From contig NC_088321.1 in the NCBI RefSeq assembly GCF_910592395.1, forward strand, positions 3,784,001-3,848,000: 64,000 bases of DNA, read 5' to 3'. Both the position numbers and the translations under genes were made by a program. Positions 23,580 to 34,456 of this stretch are shown here, piece by piece; position 1 is the stretch's first letter; every line of letters starts with the position of its first letter. This DNA comes from Lineus longissimus. Taxonomy: Eukaryota > Nemertea > Pilidiophora > Heteronemertea > Lineidae. Under the pieces are notes generated by a model. The model was given only the letters and a program-made list of their open reading frames with translations, searched no databases and was not told the DNA's origin.

Positions 23580-24330
23580 TGACATCCCCAGCAAAAGAGA
23601 GCTGGCGCTAAAAAGACTTGAGGGAATCAGGACAAAGCTGAAGAAAAGAAGATTGGTGAAAGAAAAACTGACAGAATACGATGGCAATTGTGAACTCTTC
23701 AGAAAATACAGAGAGAATGGCTATGCTGATGAGATAGCGACCAATGTGCCTGTACAATACGTGCCCTTTCACCATGTGTATCACCCAGCAAAACCTGGAA
23801 AAATGAGGATCGTGTGGGACGCTGCCACACGCCATGAGGATATACCTGCTTTAATGACCATGTTTATGCAGGAGCAGAAAGCATGAATTCGCTGCTTGGT
23901 GACTTGATAAGGTTCATGGACTTGAGGAGAAGTAGCTTCCAAGTTCACATCAATGCGATGTATAATCAGATTTACATCAGGAGGCAACATCGGAATCTGA
24001 TGACGAGGTTTCTGTAGTTCAAAGATGATGAATTGGATGCAGTGCCTAAAGAGTACCAGCTCCTCAACAATTATTTTGGTGGTACACATGCTCCTGCGAT
24101 GGCAGGTTATGCAGTATAAGCGACATTTTTGGACAACAAGGACGATTTCCACCCAGAACAATCCATACAGGACTTCGTAACACATACGTTGTTGATGTTT
24201 CGAAGTCTTAAGAGCCAAGGCTGGCAGTCCAAGTTGTCTCAGAAATTTTTGACCTATTCACAATCAAAAGAGGTGGATTCGAGCTGGCCAAGTTTGTCAC
24301 ATCTTAGACAAAGATCTTCTGCTGCTGCTA
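23580..24330 (+). pseudogene. BEL/Pao reverse transcriptase, decayed
   Basis: The frame at 23653-23886 gives KEKLTEYDGNCELFRKYRENGYADEI....QYVPFHHVYHPAKPGKMRIVWDAA. This is the BEL/Pao lead-in to RT (Y....Y...GYae...wYlPHHpV..p.Kp.k.RvVfDas). After the stop at 23884, other frames continue with SMNSLLGDLIRFMDLR..SFQVHINAMYNQIYI (the region where the first catalytic Asp is expected; here N replaces D), then KEYQLLNNYFGGTHAPAMAGYAV. The YVDD box is not intact. It lies directly before a LINE, which may have inserted into it. Confidence 0.78.
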
Positions 24331-24372
24331 GATGATCGAAAACTCCAGGCGGCATCAAGAGTGTGAGTCGAT

Positions 24373-24892
24373 ATGGGACATGAATACAATAGCAGGGGAA
24401 GAGGTGGCAGAGGATGGCGTGGATGTCGGCGTACCAACCCCTCACTTCCAAGTGTCTTGAGGTTAAGGGATCACTCCCTTGGCAATTGCAGTGGTTCGGA
24501 TGCTGACTCCGATGATGGTTTTAAAGTTCCCAGTTATGAACAGAAATGGTTGCGTAGACGTGAAAACTCGAGTCAAAAGGTGATCACCGGCAAATCTGGT
24601 AGCTGTGGTTTCAAGGGTGCCCCGGAGCCGGACAGAGATTTGTTCTTCTTTGAGTCGATCATTCAACTCTTACTGAGGACCTTGAGAGTCATCTCAAAAA
24701 TAAGAATTTTGAGATTCGCAAGCTTGCGATTGTGTCTCATGAGGAAGCCCAGTTCAGATCCTTTCGATTAACTGTGTCAAAGTCACAGTTTGGCAGGCTG
24801 TTTGATGAGAGCTTTGGCCAGAGGGTGTGCGCATTAGAAAATTCAATACCCCGCGATCGCAGCTCGGAGGATAACGACAGTAGTAATCAGTG
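24373..24892 (+). pseudogene. LINE ORF1-like protein
   Basis: The frame from 24373 begins MGHEYNSRGRGGRGWRG, a basic glycine/arginine-rich head, then an acidic DADSDDGF stretch and WLRRRENSSQK. After a frame change near 24660 it continues with TEDLESHLKNKNFEIRKLAI and VSHEEAQFRSFRLTVS, then FGQRVCALE, to a stop at about 24891. The T.EDL..HL...VSHEEA.FRSF pattern is the conserved C-terminal region of ORF1 in a broad LINE group. It would bind template RNA and assist ORF2. The endonuclease frame starts within a few bases of the end of this one, as in a bicistronic element. Confidence 0.65.
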
Positions 24893-25605
24893 ATGGCTAG
24901 TTACGGTACTTTTGTGAACGTTAAACTGCTCTTCACCTGGTTGTCAATCATGAGCCTGTTGAATATCACAACATACAATGGTAACAGACTAGGGCCCTGT
25001 AGAAAGGAGGACATGACCGCATATAGTGACTTTATTCTTTTTCCAGAACACTGGCAATATGTTGAGCAGCTCAATAAACTGAGCGCTGACTTAGGACATA
25101 ACATGAACATTCATGGTGTTTCTGGTATGGATAAGGAATCTTCGTTGGTTGGCAGACCACATGGGGGTGTCGCAATCGCCTGGAACGCGAGTTTAGGCGC
25201 TGTTGTAAAACCTGTGCAGTGGGAATCCAAACGAGTGTGTGCTGCTCAGGTCAAAAACTTGAGTCTTCATCCTGATCAGAGTGAAATTCTTTTGGTAAAT
25301 GTTTATAAGCCGAACAACAGTGGTCAGCAGAATATTGGAGATTTTAACGGGGTGTTGCAAGAAATCACAGCCATTCTTGAAAGTAATCAAGCTACTGATA
25401 TAATTATTGGAGGGGACTGGAATACTGACTTTAGCAGAGCTGACTCGGCTCATACTCGGGCCTTACTTGATTTCATTGAAAGGGAGAGCCTGGTCAGTGG
25501 ACAGGTACCCAATACCTGTAATGCTGAATACACTTTTGAGAGTAACATAACGGGTGAAAGACCACTAACTGATCATTTAAATGTTTCGGAAAGTGTGTTT
25601 AACTA
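24890..25605 (+). CDS. LINE ORF2 N-terminal endonuclease (APE-type) domain
   Basis: A 238-codon frame. From residue ~24: LNITTYNGNRLGPCRKEDMT (start of the APE fold, with N after Y as the metal/phosphate contact). Around residues 45-52 LFPEHW replaces the usual LQEHW, which contains the catalytic Glu. HGGVAIAW and LVNVYKPNN strands follow. IIIGGDWNTDF (usual GDFN) and a terminal TDHLNVS (usual SDH) give the active-site Asp/Asn/His series. The frame ends at 25603-25605, after which the linker and RT continue in other frames. It would nick target DNA to prime reverse transcription. Domain residues are mostly conserved, so decay is recent or partial. Confidence 0.82.
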
Positions 25606-25624
25606 GAACTGAGATTTCACCGGC

Positions 25625-26190
25625 ACTCCAGAGCTGTGTATCACTTGGCCGTGAGACGGATCAAAAGGGAACAAGATAGAGTTGCTGCTGAAAAATTGGC
25701 TAATTCTCTAAGGGGTAAAAACAATAAAGAATTTTGGAAACATGTCAAAAAGATCAAAGATTGGGGTGGTGTAATTAATGCTGAGTTCAGTGGATCGAGG
25801 GTAAGGAGGATATTTATGAAGTGTTTGCTGACAAATTCAAAATTGTGTATAATTCCGTGCCTTATTAAAATGTTGATATGAATAATTTAAAGGAGTCAAT
25901 GAGTGAAAACATCCTGTTAAAGTGTTGTGAGGGTCGGTGTAATAAAAACCACCGGGTTGGCGTTGAGGATGTGAGCCTGGGTATCAGGAAGCTTGTAAGA
26001 GGGGGAAGAAGGATAGTTCCCCTCACATTCAGTCAGATCATTTTATTCATGGAGGTCATAAATCAAATTATGTTATCCTTGCTTCTAAGCTCAATGGTCT
26101 CGCATGGATATTATGGCATGATATATGTTGCAATATTCAATAAAAATATTTTTCATGCAATATTGATATTTGTTCATTCATCGTTTCATT
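25625..26190 (+). pseudogene. LINE ORF2 linker and RT start, truncated
   Basis: LRGKNNKEFWKHVKKIK at 25690-25760 is the linker between endonuclease and RT. At 25930-26110, NKNHRVGVEDVSLGIRKL and then a degraded SQI.LFMEVI...SLLLSSMVSHGYYG match the start of RT, where similar elements have a SDHF..GG....LL.SML.HGY arrangement. The match is lost at about 26130, where a short-motif array begins, so most of RT is missing. Confidence 0.68.
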
Positions 26191-26545
26191 TTTGATGCAA
26201 TGTTACACTTTTTTATGCAATGTTAAAATTTCCATTCAATGTGTGTTCATATTTGATGCAATGTTACATTTCTTTCTGCAATGTTTACTCGATAATTGTT
26301 CATTCAATATTTCATATTTGATGCAATAATTCACTTTTTTCATGCAATAATGCTCAAATTTTCATTCGATAGTTGCCCTGATAATTAATCATTCAATGTT
26401 TCGTATTCGTTTCAATGTTTCACTTTTTTATGCAATAACGATTTCTAAATTTCATAAAATGATCATGTAATATTTTGCAATTATTCATTCAATGTTGGCG
26501 GAAACTTTTTCATTCAATATTTTGCGAAAATATTTATGCGAAAAC
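26130..26545 (+). repeat. Irregular array of ATGCAAT(G/A)TT / ATTCAAT(G/A)TT motifs
   Basis: Around twenty occurrences of (T)GCAAT(R)TT and TTCAAT(R)TT words are separated by 10-25 bases of T-rich spacer (for example TTTGATGCAATGTTACA, twice). Spacing is not constant, so this is not a simple tandem satellite. It starts where the LINE similarity ends. Confidence 0.8.
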
Positions 26546-27446
26546 TGCATTGTGGGTAATATTAGAAACGCGGACGCTGATTGGCTAATCTCGTGACAGG
26601 GAATAAGACAGACGTACCAAAAGCTCCATTGTTGTGTACATGCTGTCAATGGCTGTATACAATTGTGATTATCGTGACATCCTCCCTCCAAGCTCGTATC
26701 AAACGACTTTGGAAAAAGTTGTGTACAATGTGCTAGTGGTATTGTAATCCTTATGAAAATAACTGAAAGAACACAGCTCTTAGACAGGGCTCAAAGTTCT
26801 AATTTTTACTTAGGAGCACACAGCTCCTTACCTCCAAATTTTAGGAGCTGAGTTGCAATATTTAGGAGCTGAATTTTCAGATAATCGATGACGATATCTT
26901 TGTGTGGTATGCCATCAGGTAGGCTTACTTGACCTACAGCTCTTGCTGGTCTAGTACTGTATAAGAAAACAAAAGAGACAGCATTATCGCACCGGTAGCC
27001 AGTGAATTCTACTAAAACAAATTGTGTTTTTCTCAGGATCAAAATCAGCTGAGACATCCCCTGGACATAACAACGATAGATTACACTATGCAAGGAAGGT
27101 TCAACTGTACTGTACTACAGCAGCTGTACTACAGGGTCTTCCCTGGGATTTCAATGAACAACCATGTCGGATTTTCGCTTGGGTGCGCGTGCGGCAAAAT
27201 TTTTAAAAAAAAAAAGATTTTTTTGCTTCAAATTAAGGTATTCTGACCCCTTTTTCTGTCTTCTGGGGCCCCAGGCATATTTTGCATTCTGATGGTGACA
27301 TAACAGTCACTCAGAACGTACGTCCTTATCCACAATTAAAAAAAAAATTAAATTAAAAATTTTTTTTTGAGGATGTCGGACCAAGTGGCGCCCTCTTTAA
27401 TAGTGACAAGCCGACATGGTTAAAACAGCGAGGTAGCCTCTGCCCT

Positions 27447-27588
27447 AAAGGGACACTTCACTCATTTGGAAATTTAGAAATATCCTTAATACATTCAAAT
27501 TAATTGATATCTGCAATATTAGGCGTCAGATTTTTTTTACATCAGCGAACAAAAATTCAAATTTTTTCAATGAGTGGAGTCTCCCTTT
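27447..27588. mobile_element. Miniature inverted-repeat element, TTAA/TA type
   Basis: AAAGGGACACTTCACTCATT at the left pairs with AATGAGTGGAGTCTCCCTTT at the right (one interior mismatch region), with about 100 AT-rich bases between them. Flanks read cctAA...ttTAA; a TTAA target with one substitution or a TA target is possible. No coding content. Confidence 0.75.
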
Positions 27589-27999
27589 AACAGCATCAGC
27601 AATTATTAAAAGTCTGCCTTATTTTTCAAACGAGACTAATCATTTTTATTTGCCTCAGTTGAGAAGTAATAGGAGTAAGTGAAACAAACGCCGGCCCGTT
27701 ACGGGTAAGTTTAGTGTAAAACATTTCGGCGGGAAATCCTGACGACCACATGCTACCACGCCCTGGTGACATCTTTCCATGTGACAAATCAAACTCTACT
27801 AGGCCAATTTTATCTGCATAGTTAATATCATATGTTCTTGGCAATGTAGGCCTAATTCAAGGAATACATGTTTGGAAGGGACCCGGGAGAAGCTGAGATT
27901 GATGCGCCGACGATTCAAAAACATTACGCAAATCAATGACGGGACGGGGTCATCTCAGTGCAACTCGACTCTGCTCAGTTGTAGTCCAGCTCACGTCAC

Positions 28000-29280
28000 A
28001 TATCAGATGGGCATGCAATACAAGAGATAAATGAATGACTAATCAAGAAATACTCAGGGTAAATGCTACTACTGTTGCACACTAACCATGGCAAAAACGA
28101 AAGCTTTCGCTGCTGGGGCTTGCGCTGGCGATCGTCACCAGTGGCCATTGTGTTGACAGCCTCAGGGAGTGGATGAATTATGTTAATGAGTTATGTTACC
28201 TTTCAATTCCGTGCCGTGGCGCTGTAGTGCTGCGTGCTCCGTCTTGGGCGTTATCGACGATGATCGGATTGAGCGGGAAGCGAGTGATGTGGGGTCTACA
28301 ATCCAAAATCAAAAACGATCGCGCGCCATACCATTTTCAATAATTTGTTCGCAATCTACGGAATACGATCGCTATTGTTTGAATCACTCGCAGACTTGTA
28401 AAATGGGTGATTTGGGAGTTCAGTCGCATGTTGTCAAAACAATTCGCAAAAACTGTAAAAAATCAATTCGCAGGTGTGCGAGTACGGGGACATTTCTGGT
28501 CGCATTATGAAATTTCTTGTCGCATATGCGACCATTTAGGCGCGAACTTTGAGCGCTGTTAGATAAAAACACAACTTGACGCAAGGGCCCAAAGCGCCGC
28601 GTAGCGGCAAAAAAGCGAAGCTGGCGAAACATTTATAACGGGTCACCGTCACTTATTATTGGACTTATAGCGCATTTACGGGGTTGCAACTATTTTGCTT
28701 TATAGTGTCACCAGGAAAGAAAAGCATGCGACCTAACGCCGATCTATTTGTATCAAGTGATAATTGGAAGGTATATAATAGGAAATATCAATAAAATAAT
28801 CATTCCATGTCGTCTTTGGAGGGCATTTTTGATTGTAAAAAATATATGTGTACGTCACCGGAGTCTCTGCAATGATAATTTTATCACAGCAGTCTCGCGC
28901 AAGTAGAAGTTCTTTACCTAAAGTTCTTCACTTATTAGTCTCAATGTCTGGCGCAAAGCCAGACGTTTTCCATTACGATTTCACTACGATGTTTGACAAG
29001 AAGGAGCAGTGCGCGAGATATGCTAATGAGCAGACTTCCCTCGCTTGAGTTTCGGAAGAATGTTCCATATCGCGCTAAGCTGACCACTGCTGACCATGAC
29101 AGGCGTGCATTGGACTGGTACAGGTTGGAACTGATCATTGAATATGCTGGTGGTGACGCTTTCTGATGAGAAGTTGGTCGTGACTGATGCAGTATCCTTG
29201 GACTTGTCCACAGCATCGTTTAATCATTGCTTTTTGAGCTGCCTTGATTCTGTACTTACCCAAATACTGAGACCAAATTA
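28000..29280. other. No recognised gene
   Basis: Frames of 105 codons (28193-28510) and about 60-90 codons on both strands near 29.0-29.2 kb lack motifs. Nothing else was seen. Confidence 0.4.
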
Positions 29281-29285
29281 ATGCC

Positions 29286-29350
29286 TGTTGACTGTGCTTT
29301 AACAAGAGAGACTGGCGCCATGCCTAGTCTCTCTTAAAGCACAGTCAACA
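29286..29350. repeat. Long hairpin (25 bp arms)
   Basis: TGTTGACTGTGCTTTAA followed by AAGAGAGACT (left) matches the complement of AGTCTCTCTTAAAGCACAG and TCAACA (right, 29326-29350), with a 12-base loop (GGCGCC inside). It is near-perfect, with one extra C. It could be a tiny fold-back insertion or form a stable RNA hairpin; no target duplication was identified. Confidence 0.85.
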
Positions 29351-29472
29351 GACACCAACCCCGCAGACTCAGAAACCACAAACGCCCAACCCTTCCTGCT
29401 ACCTTAATACTTCTGGATTATTGGATTTATGCTGTTGACTAATAAGTACCATTTCCTTTCTTTTCAATGCAG

Positions 29473-32158
29473 ACTGTTAATGAAGCCATTGCCAACTTAA
29501 ACCAACTGCAACCTGAACAATCAAAGACTAAGAGTGATGATGACTCCAAGTGCTATGATAGTGACCCTCAGATTGATTTCGAGGTGCCTGCCATGCCTGC
29601 CCCCGTAGCGCCCAGTCCCAAATTAACAAGCATTCGACTAACTAGGTCTGAAAGTGAGTTTTTTTTCCTTCAATATCCTTAACTGAGTTTTTCTTCAATA
29701 TCCTAAACTGGGTGTACCCAAGTACTTCCTATGATGCTGTGATGTGCAATGCCACGTGACAAAAATGTTGACATTCATTGGAACCCATTTATCTATTGAC
29801 CCACTCTTCTTGCAGTTTATGTTGTCAGCATTCCTCCAGCAGAAATGGTTTCGAGGGGACATCAAGTCTGGATGCCATATCGGTCAAATGAAACGCAGAC
29901 CACTAATTTTCAACCTGACCTCACCCACACTTCAGTGTCGATCATGGAGGTACCAAGTACGCCTGAAACTGCATCTACCCCTCAGCCAAAATACAAGAGG
30001 AAGCGTTCTGATTCAGGTAACGATGAGGAGACTGAGCCCTTGGCAAAGCATTCTTTGTCATTTGTGGATGATGAAACCAAGGACCCCTCTTGGAATCCAA
30101 ATATGTCTTTGGAAAGTGTTGCATCTACTAGGTATGTTTCATAGCACGATGTGCAAGGTTTGCAGTAGGCCTGCATAAGTTGCATTTAAACCTTTGTCAT
30201 AGAGCAAGAGGAATGTAGTACCTTGTTGGAAAGGGTTTGAGTTTTCATACTAGTAAATGTAAATTATGTCAACAGATCTTTAGTATCTAAAGAGATACTT
30301 ATTTTTCTTAAATCCATTTCAGTGATGCCAACAATAAGCGAGCATCCTCATCCCTGACCGAGGGCATGTGTGCAGTTTCAGTGTCCAAGCTTTTGGAGCT
30401 GTTCCACATCTGCTACAACTGCGGCTCAATGGTGACCATAACACAGTCATGCTTGTCATGTGATGTATCTGGAAATGGCAGAGCCAGGAAATGATTTGAA
30501 CGGTATATGCTGGTAGCATCGGCCTATCGATGGCAATTCTTGCAGCGGGTGCTTTTCCAAGCAAAGTGATAAGGGTCCTGCAATTCTGGGGCATTCGAAG
30601 CATTTCCTCCGGAACATATTTTCGACACCAGTCAAAGTACCTGAACCAGGCAGTACGTAATGTTTGGGAGGAGGAGACCATCCATGCACTGGCAGCTGTA
30701 GAGGACGTGGCCAAACTGTCCGGTGATGGAAGGTGCGATTCGCCCGGCCATTGTGCGAAGTATGGCTCTTACAGTTTACATGACACAGAGAGAAACGCCA
30801 TTGTCATGACACAACTTGTTCAGGTAAAAACTACAATTTGGCTCTCGTTGCTATTATGGCATATCTTTCCAGGAAGCCTGTTTCTGCCATCATTCACTGA
30901 GGCAGTATCCTGAAGTCATATTTGTATTACAACAACATTCATATCACTTCAGTTTTTCATGTGTCTCATTATTTTGCAGTCCACTGAGGTTAAGAACTCC
31001 TACCACATGGAGCTGGAGGGCCTGTCCCGATGTGTCGATGAAGTGAAATCATACGTCCCACATGTTAAGATAGAATTAACAACTGATGGCCACAAATCAG
31101 TGGAGAAGTGGTTGAGAGAGGAACAATCGGACACCATAAGGCATTATTTTGATGTGTGGCATGTTGCTAAAGGTGAGTACCACTATCAGTGCTGTGATAT
31201 GCACACACTGACTTAGTGTCTCAACAAATATAATCTTGTTTCTCATTTCCCTATTCCGTCGGTTCTTATGTTAACTCTTTTGGATGTGGCATTGAGAAAA
31301 GATCAACAAGATTCCAGTCGTCAATCTTTACTTTTAGGTAACTTCGATTAACTTATGAATTTTATAGTATACAGTGCGTCCGGAAAAAAACTACCCACAG
31401 AAAAATGATAAAGTATTTGGGGTTTTTTTTTCCGGACGCACTGTATAAGTTATCTCTATCGCAAAATTGTGTCTAGTTCATTTAGTTAAACCATGCGACA
31501 CTCCTGTCTGTCATCTAGGAAAGTTCATATTATACAATACTATACTTCAGGACTGAGGAAAAGACTCAAGCCCATAACCATGAACAGGCGGTTTCAGCTG
31601 GTCAACAAATGGCTGAAAAGTATTATCAATCACTTGTACTGGTGTGCCATGACCAGAAATAACGACCAATCATTGATCTTGGCCAAGTGGAGATCAATAG
31701 TGAACCATATAGCTGGCGTCCACACGCACGAAGAAAACGAACTGTTCCCCAAGTGTATCCACAGTCGTATTCCAAGGCAGTGGTTTAAGAAAGGTGAGTA
31801 TGTGCATGCCCTTACCCTTTACCCCAAAAATGGTTGCTGTATTCATGGAATAAAGCTAGAAATTGTTTTTCCAAACTTATTTGTGTATGAAAACACTTCT
31901 GTGTTTGGATTGTTAAATCAATCTGAAGTTACTGTGGTACTCCTCTACGGTTTTTGTCCTCTAGGAACAGAAGAATACGACAAGGTGTGTGCTCTGCTAC
32001 TCAACAAGAACCTTCTACATTCAATCTCAAAGCTCAGCTCGGATGGCCAGACATCTGGTTTGGAGGGATACCATAGCAGCCTTCTACACTTCGCCCAAAA
32101 GATGTACCATTTCGGAGACCTGTATTCATCCACGACCGGAAGTGTTGCAGTCACATAG
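29473..32158 (+). CDS. Kolobok-like / PTHR31751-type DDE transposase gene, six exons, two lesions
   Basis: Exons with GT-AG borders and matching phases: 29473-29653, 29816-30131, 30323-30823, 30980-31172, 31551-31793, 31965-32158. The first two encode a low-complexity acidic/proline-rich region. The third has a C..C zinc pair (ICYNCGS then CLSC) and, after the core starts, LSGDGRCDSPGHCAKYGSY with the first catalytic Asp. The fourth has LTTDGHKSVEKW (second Asp) and FDVWHVAK. The sixth has TSGLEGYHS, the likely catalytic Glu. Intact copies of such genes mobilise DNA elements. Here exon 3 needs a frame change near 30470-30480 and has a TGA at about 30498, so it is inactive unless those are sequence errors. 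The start codon was not found. Family naming is from memory of the SGDGRCDSPG/TDRH/FDVWH signature. Confidence 0.75.
31372..31443. mobile_element. Tiny mariner-like MITE in an intron
   Basis: CAGTGCGTCCGGAAAAAAA at the left pairs with TTTTTTTTCCGGACGCACTG at the right, the element is 72 bp long, and TA dinucleotides flank it (31370-31371 and 31444-31445). TA targets and CAGTGCGTCCGGA ends are typical of Tc1/mariner derivatives. It sits in the intron between the fourth and fifth exons of the transposase gene. Confidence 0.88.
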
Positions 32159-32590
32159 AGCTTATCAAAATGTCAAGTTGTGGTAAATACATGGCTGGGA
32201 TGGACCAAAGTGGAATTAATTCTCAATCTGTGGTTGATTCTCAATCTACAGAGTCAGGCCATCACAGAAATATGCTTTTTGATAATATATTTAAGAAAAT
32301 GTGGTCTCACTGGTCAGTTTAGAACTTATATTTTGACAGGGCCATATCAATGCGTCAGTGACGTTTTGATGGATATGGTGTACGGAAATCATTTTTTCTC
32401 TGGCAATCGGTATTGGAATGTTTTTAAACTTTATTATGCTATTGGCAAAGCGTTGTTCTTGACACATATAAAATTTTGTGCAGATTGATTGGTCCAAGGT
32501 GTACTTTTTTTACCAACACTTATGAACAACAATGTAGACTTAATGTACACAGGTTTTAATAGAGGGCTCTGGCTTAGTAGTCAAAATGGT
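32115..32590 (+). repeat. 3' part of the Kolobok-like element, duplicated at 38.3 kb
   Basis: From the last exon (GTATTCATCCAC) through ATGGCTGGGATGG, CTCAATCTACAGAGTCAGGCC and TTTAGAACTT to a CTCTGG.....TCAGTAGT stretch, this matches 38310-38800 in order with about 80% similarity by eye. It is probably the 3' UTR and end of the element. A short third copy lies at 59456-59520. Confidence 0.8.
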
Positions 32591-32805
32591 TGACCAGGTA
32601 TGAAAAATTGACACTTGCCATGCTTGCACGCACATTTATCTTATTTTCTCTATTCTGCACGTCCTTTTCATTCCTTTTTCTTGTAGTTGAACCAATATTT
32701 ATTGCATTACTGTGCATATTAACCCTTTTCAGCCGCAATCATGGATTCAGTCCTTAAAACTGAAAATAAACCAGAACAGCGAACCTGATCTGAAGTCGAA
32801 TACTA

Positions 32806-33123
32806 GTGTAAACAGTCTGTGTATTGGACTGGGTATAGTCGTAGTTATGGGGAGACACGGTTTAAACTACCTTGGGATGGGTGCAGCAAAAAGCACAGGG
32901 CCCATAGGCTTGCTTATATTGCTTATTATGGTGGCCCCTTGCCTTTTGGACTTTATGTCTCTCACAAATGCCACAATGAATGCGCTGTGTGTCAATGTTG
33001 ACCACTTGAGTTTAGAAGCGAGGGGTATTAACAACCAGAGGAAGACTTCCCTGGCTGAAAGGAAATGCTTTGGGCACTTAGATAAAAAAGACTGCTTGTT
33101 TGAGGTAAATGCAAGGTCAAACT
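32806..33123 (+). pseudogene. His-Me finger (His-Cys box, I-PpoI-like) endonuclease domain relic
   Basis: The frame from about 32806 reads C..S.YWTGYSRSYGETRF, then KKHRAHRLAYIAYYG, then LYVSHKCHNEC. After a one-step frame change near 32990 the next frame reads ALCVNVDHLSLEARGINNQRK and then KCFGHLDKKDC before a stop at 33123. This is the zinc-binding HNH / His-Cys box arrangement: AHRl.Y, v.H.CHN, C.N..HL, N..R, C..H...C. The His of SHKCHN and the Asn of INNQR sit where the catalytic His and Mg-binding Asn are found in this fold. One expected Cys (after NNQRKT) is Ser. Such nucleases make site-specific double-strand cuts; this copy is broken by the frameshift. It lies between the Kolobok-like 3' end and the Mutator-like gene; its parent element is unknown. 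Confidence 0.7.
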
Positions 33124-33149
33124 AGTATAATAGTGAGTATAAAGTGAAG

Positions 33150-33600
33150 CTAGTGATATATTGTTTCTGAGCTGGATGAAATTGCTGTGTGTTGTCGAAA
33201 CTGGTGGTTGTAATCTCTTGCTAGTCTCTTAGCTCTCTCCTTTAATCCACCCTCCTCTTCTAGTTCTAGGCTGTCCTTATGGTAATCCATGTCTTTAACT
33301 GCCCCCCTTCTCTTGGCTTGATAGAAAGCACGCATTCGGATTGTCCTCACAACTCGTCATCTAATCCTAGTTTTTAGCTCGCTTTCCCATTTCTTATAGT
33401 ACCATTTCCTATTGTCCATTTCTTTCAGACAATTCATTGCTGCTGCTGAAACTCGGGCACCAAGTCTCTTGAGCTTCAGTGGAATGGACTTTCCCCGTGT
33501 ATTGTTCATGGTGTGGATTGCTGCATGAACACGACTGCGATAGTTTTTAAGGTGAGTCACGTTTTTTGGCGCAATCAAATTCAATTGCCGATTGGCACTC
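33150..33600 (-). pseudogene. Mutator-like transposase, C-terminal part
   Basis: Two consecutive minus-strand frames (33584-33357 and 33350-33150) read LIAPKNVTHLKNYRSRVHAAIHTMNN then KRLGARVSAAAMNCLKEMDNRKWYYKKWES, followed by RTIRMRAFYQAKRRG. This is the C-terminal tail that follows the catalytic domain in animal Mutator-like (pfam20700-type) transposases. It is one stop away from being continuous, and is separated from its upstream part (34457 and beyond) by an ~850 bp insertion. Confidence 0.68.
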
Positions 33601-33654
33601 TCACAGGCCTGTGTGTTTGTCGCATGTCATATCTTTTTGGCTCACCTGTGAGCC

Positions 33655-33870
33655 TTTAGCATCACGCAGTGTCCGTCGGTCGTTGTCGTCGTCGTCGTTA
33701 GACATGGGTGGCACTTTTTGTAACCGTTCAAGCCTTTGAACTCTAACTTGGTACACATGTACCCCTAGGTGACCGCTACTCAGAGACCGAATCGCGGCCT
33801 CATATGATACACGGTTTTGCCACCAGGGGGCCAGAGGTAAAAAATGGAAAAATTGTGTTTTCTCCCTTAT
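33655..33870 (+). repeat. Dispersed repeat with GTCCGTC head, copy 2
   Basis: GTCCGTCGGTCGTTGTCGTC head, then ATGGGTGGCACTTTTTGTAA, then ACTTGGTACACATGTACCCC and CTACTCAGAGACCGAATCG. The last two blocks recur, little changed, at 34045-34100. Confidence 0.75.
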
Positions 33871-33999
33871 CACCGGTCTGAAAAATTTGAAAAAAATATG
33901 GTAGGTACTTCTACCAATGGGACATCGAATATCCTCCGGGTTTTTGATATTACTTACTTTTGAAGCTCACAGAGGTCAAAGTTTGTCGGCAGCAACACG

Positions 34000-34142
34000 G
34001 TTAGTCGGTGGTGGCACGTTTCGTAACCACTTTACCCAGAGATCTCAAACTTGGTACAAATGTACCCCTGGGTGACCCCTACTCAGAGACCGAATCTTGG
34101 CGTAATACAATTCACAGTTTGGCCAATAGGAGGCCAACACCA
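34000..34142 (+). repeat. Dispersed repeat, copy 3
   Basis: GGTGGTGGCACGTTTCGTAAC, then ACTTGGTACAAATGTACCCC, then TACTCAGAGACCGAATCTTGG match copy 2 in order, and the match ends near GGCCAATAGGAGGCCA. Confidence 0.75.
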
Positions 34143-34144
34143 CC

Positions 34145-34429
34145 TGCCTCCGATCATACCAGCCGACTGAAACATGTTATTCTTGGCGACTTCAACATGA
34201 ATTCAATAGTGGGAGGTGAACATTTCAATGCCAAACTTGAAAAATTCTTTCTCCAGGAATATAACATGAAGCAAACAGTCACTGAAGAAACAACTGACTA
34301 CCACACCAAATTAGACCTTGTATTTACAAATGCACATCATGTGGACCATACAGGGGTCATTGACAATTGCTGGTCTGACCATAAAGAGATATATACAGCT
34401 TTACCAATGTCAGAATCACTGACCCCATA
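34145..34429 (+). pseudogene. Endonuclease/exonuclease-type (APE fold) fragment
   Basis: The tail of the 140-codon frame reads LKHVILGDFNMNS (the GDFN metal/phosphate motif), an 80-residue middle with TKLDLVFTNAHHV (the LDLVFTN strand), and NCWSDHKEI (the SDH catalytic His). This is the C-terminal half of an APE-type endonuclease as found in LINEs and some other elements. The N-terminal half is absent. The first part of the same frame (34008-34140) lies inside the dispersed repeat and is not real protein. Confidence 0.72.
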
Positions 34430-34456
34430 GCCTTCCCTTTGACACAGGTGAGCTCA

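Larger units (their letters stand above)
33601..34450. mobile_element. Insertion splitting the Mutator-like gene
   Basis: Between the two parts of the minus-strand transposase lie two copies of the GTCCGTC-family repeat (33655-33870 and 34000-34140) and a plus-strand endonuclease fragment (34145-34429). The exact edges are uncertain. No inverted ends were seen, so this may be a composite of several insertions or a LINE-related piece. Confidence 0.55.
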
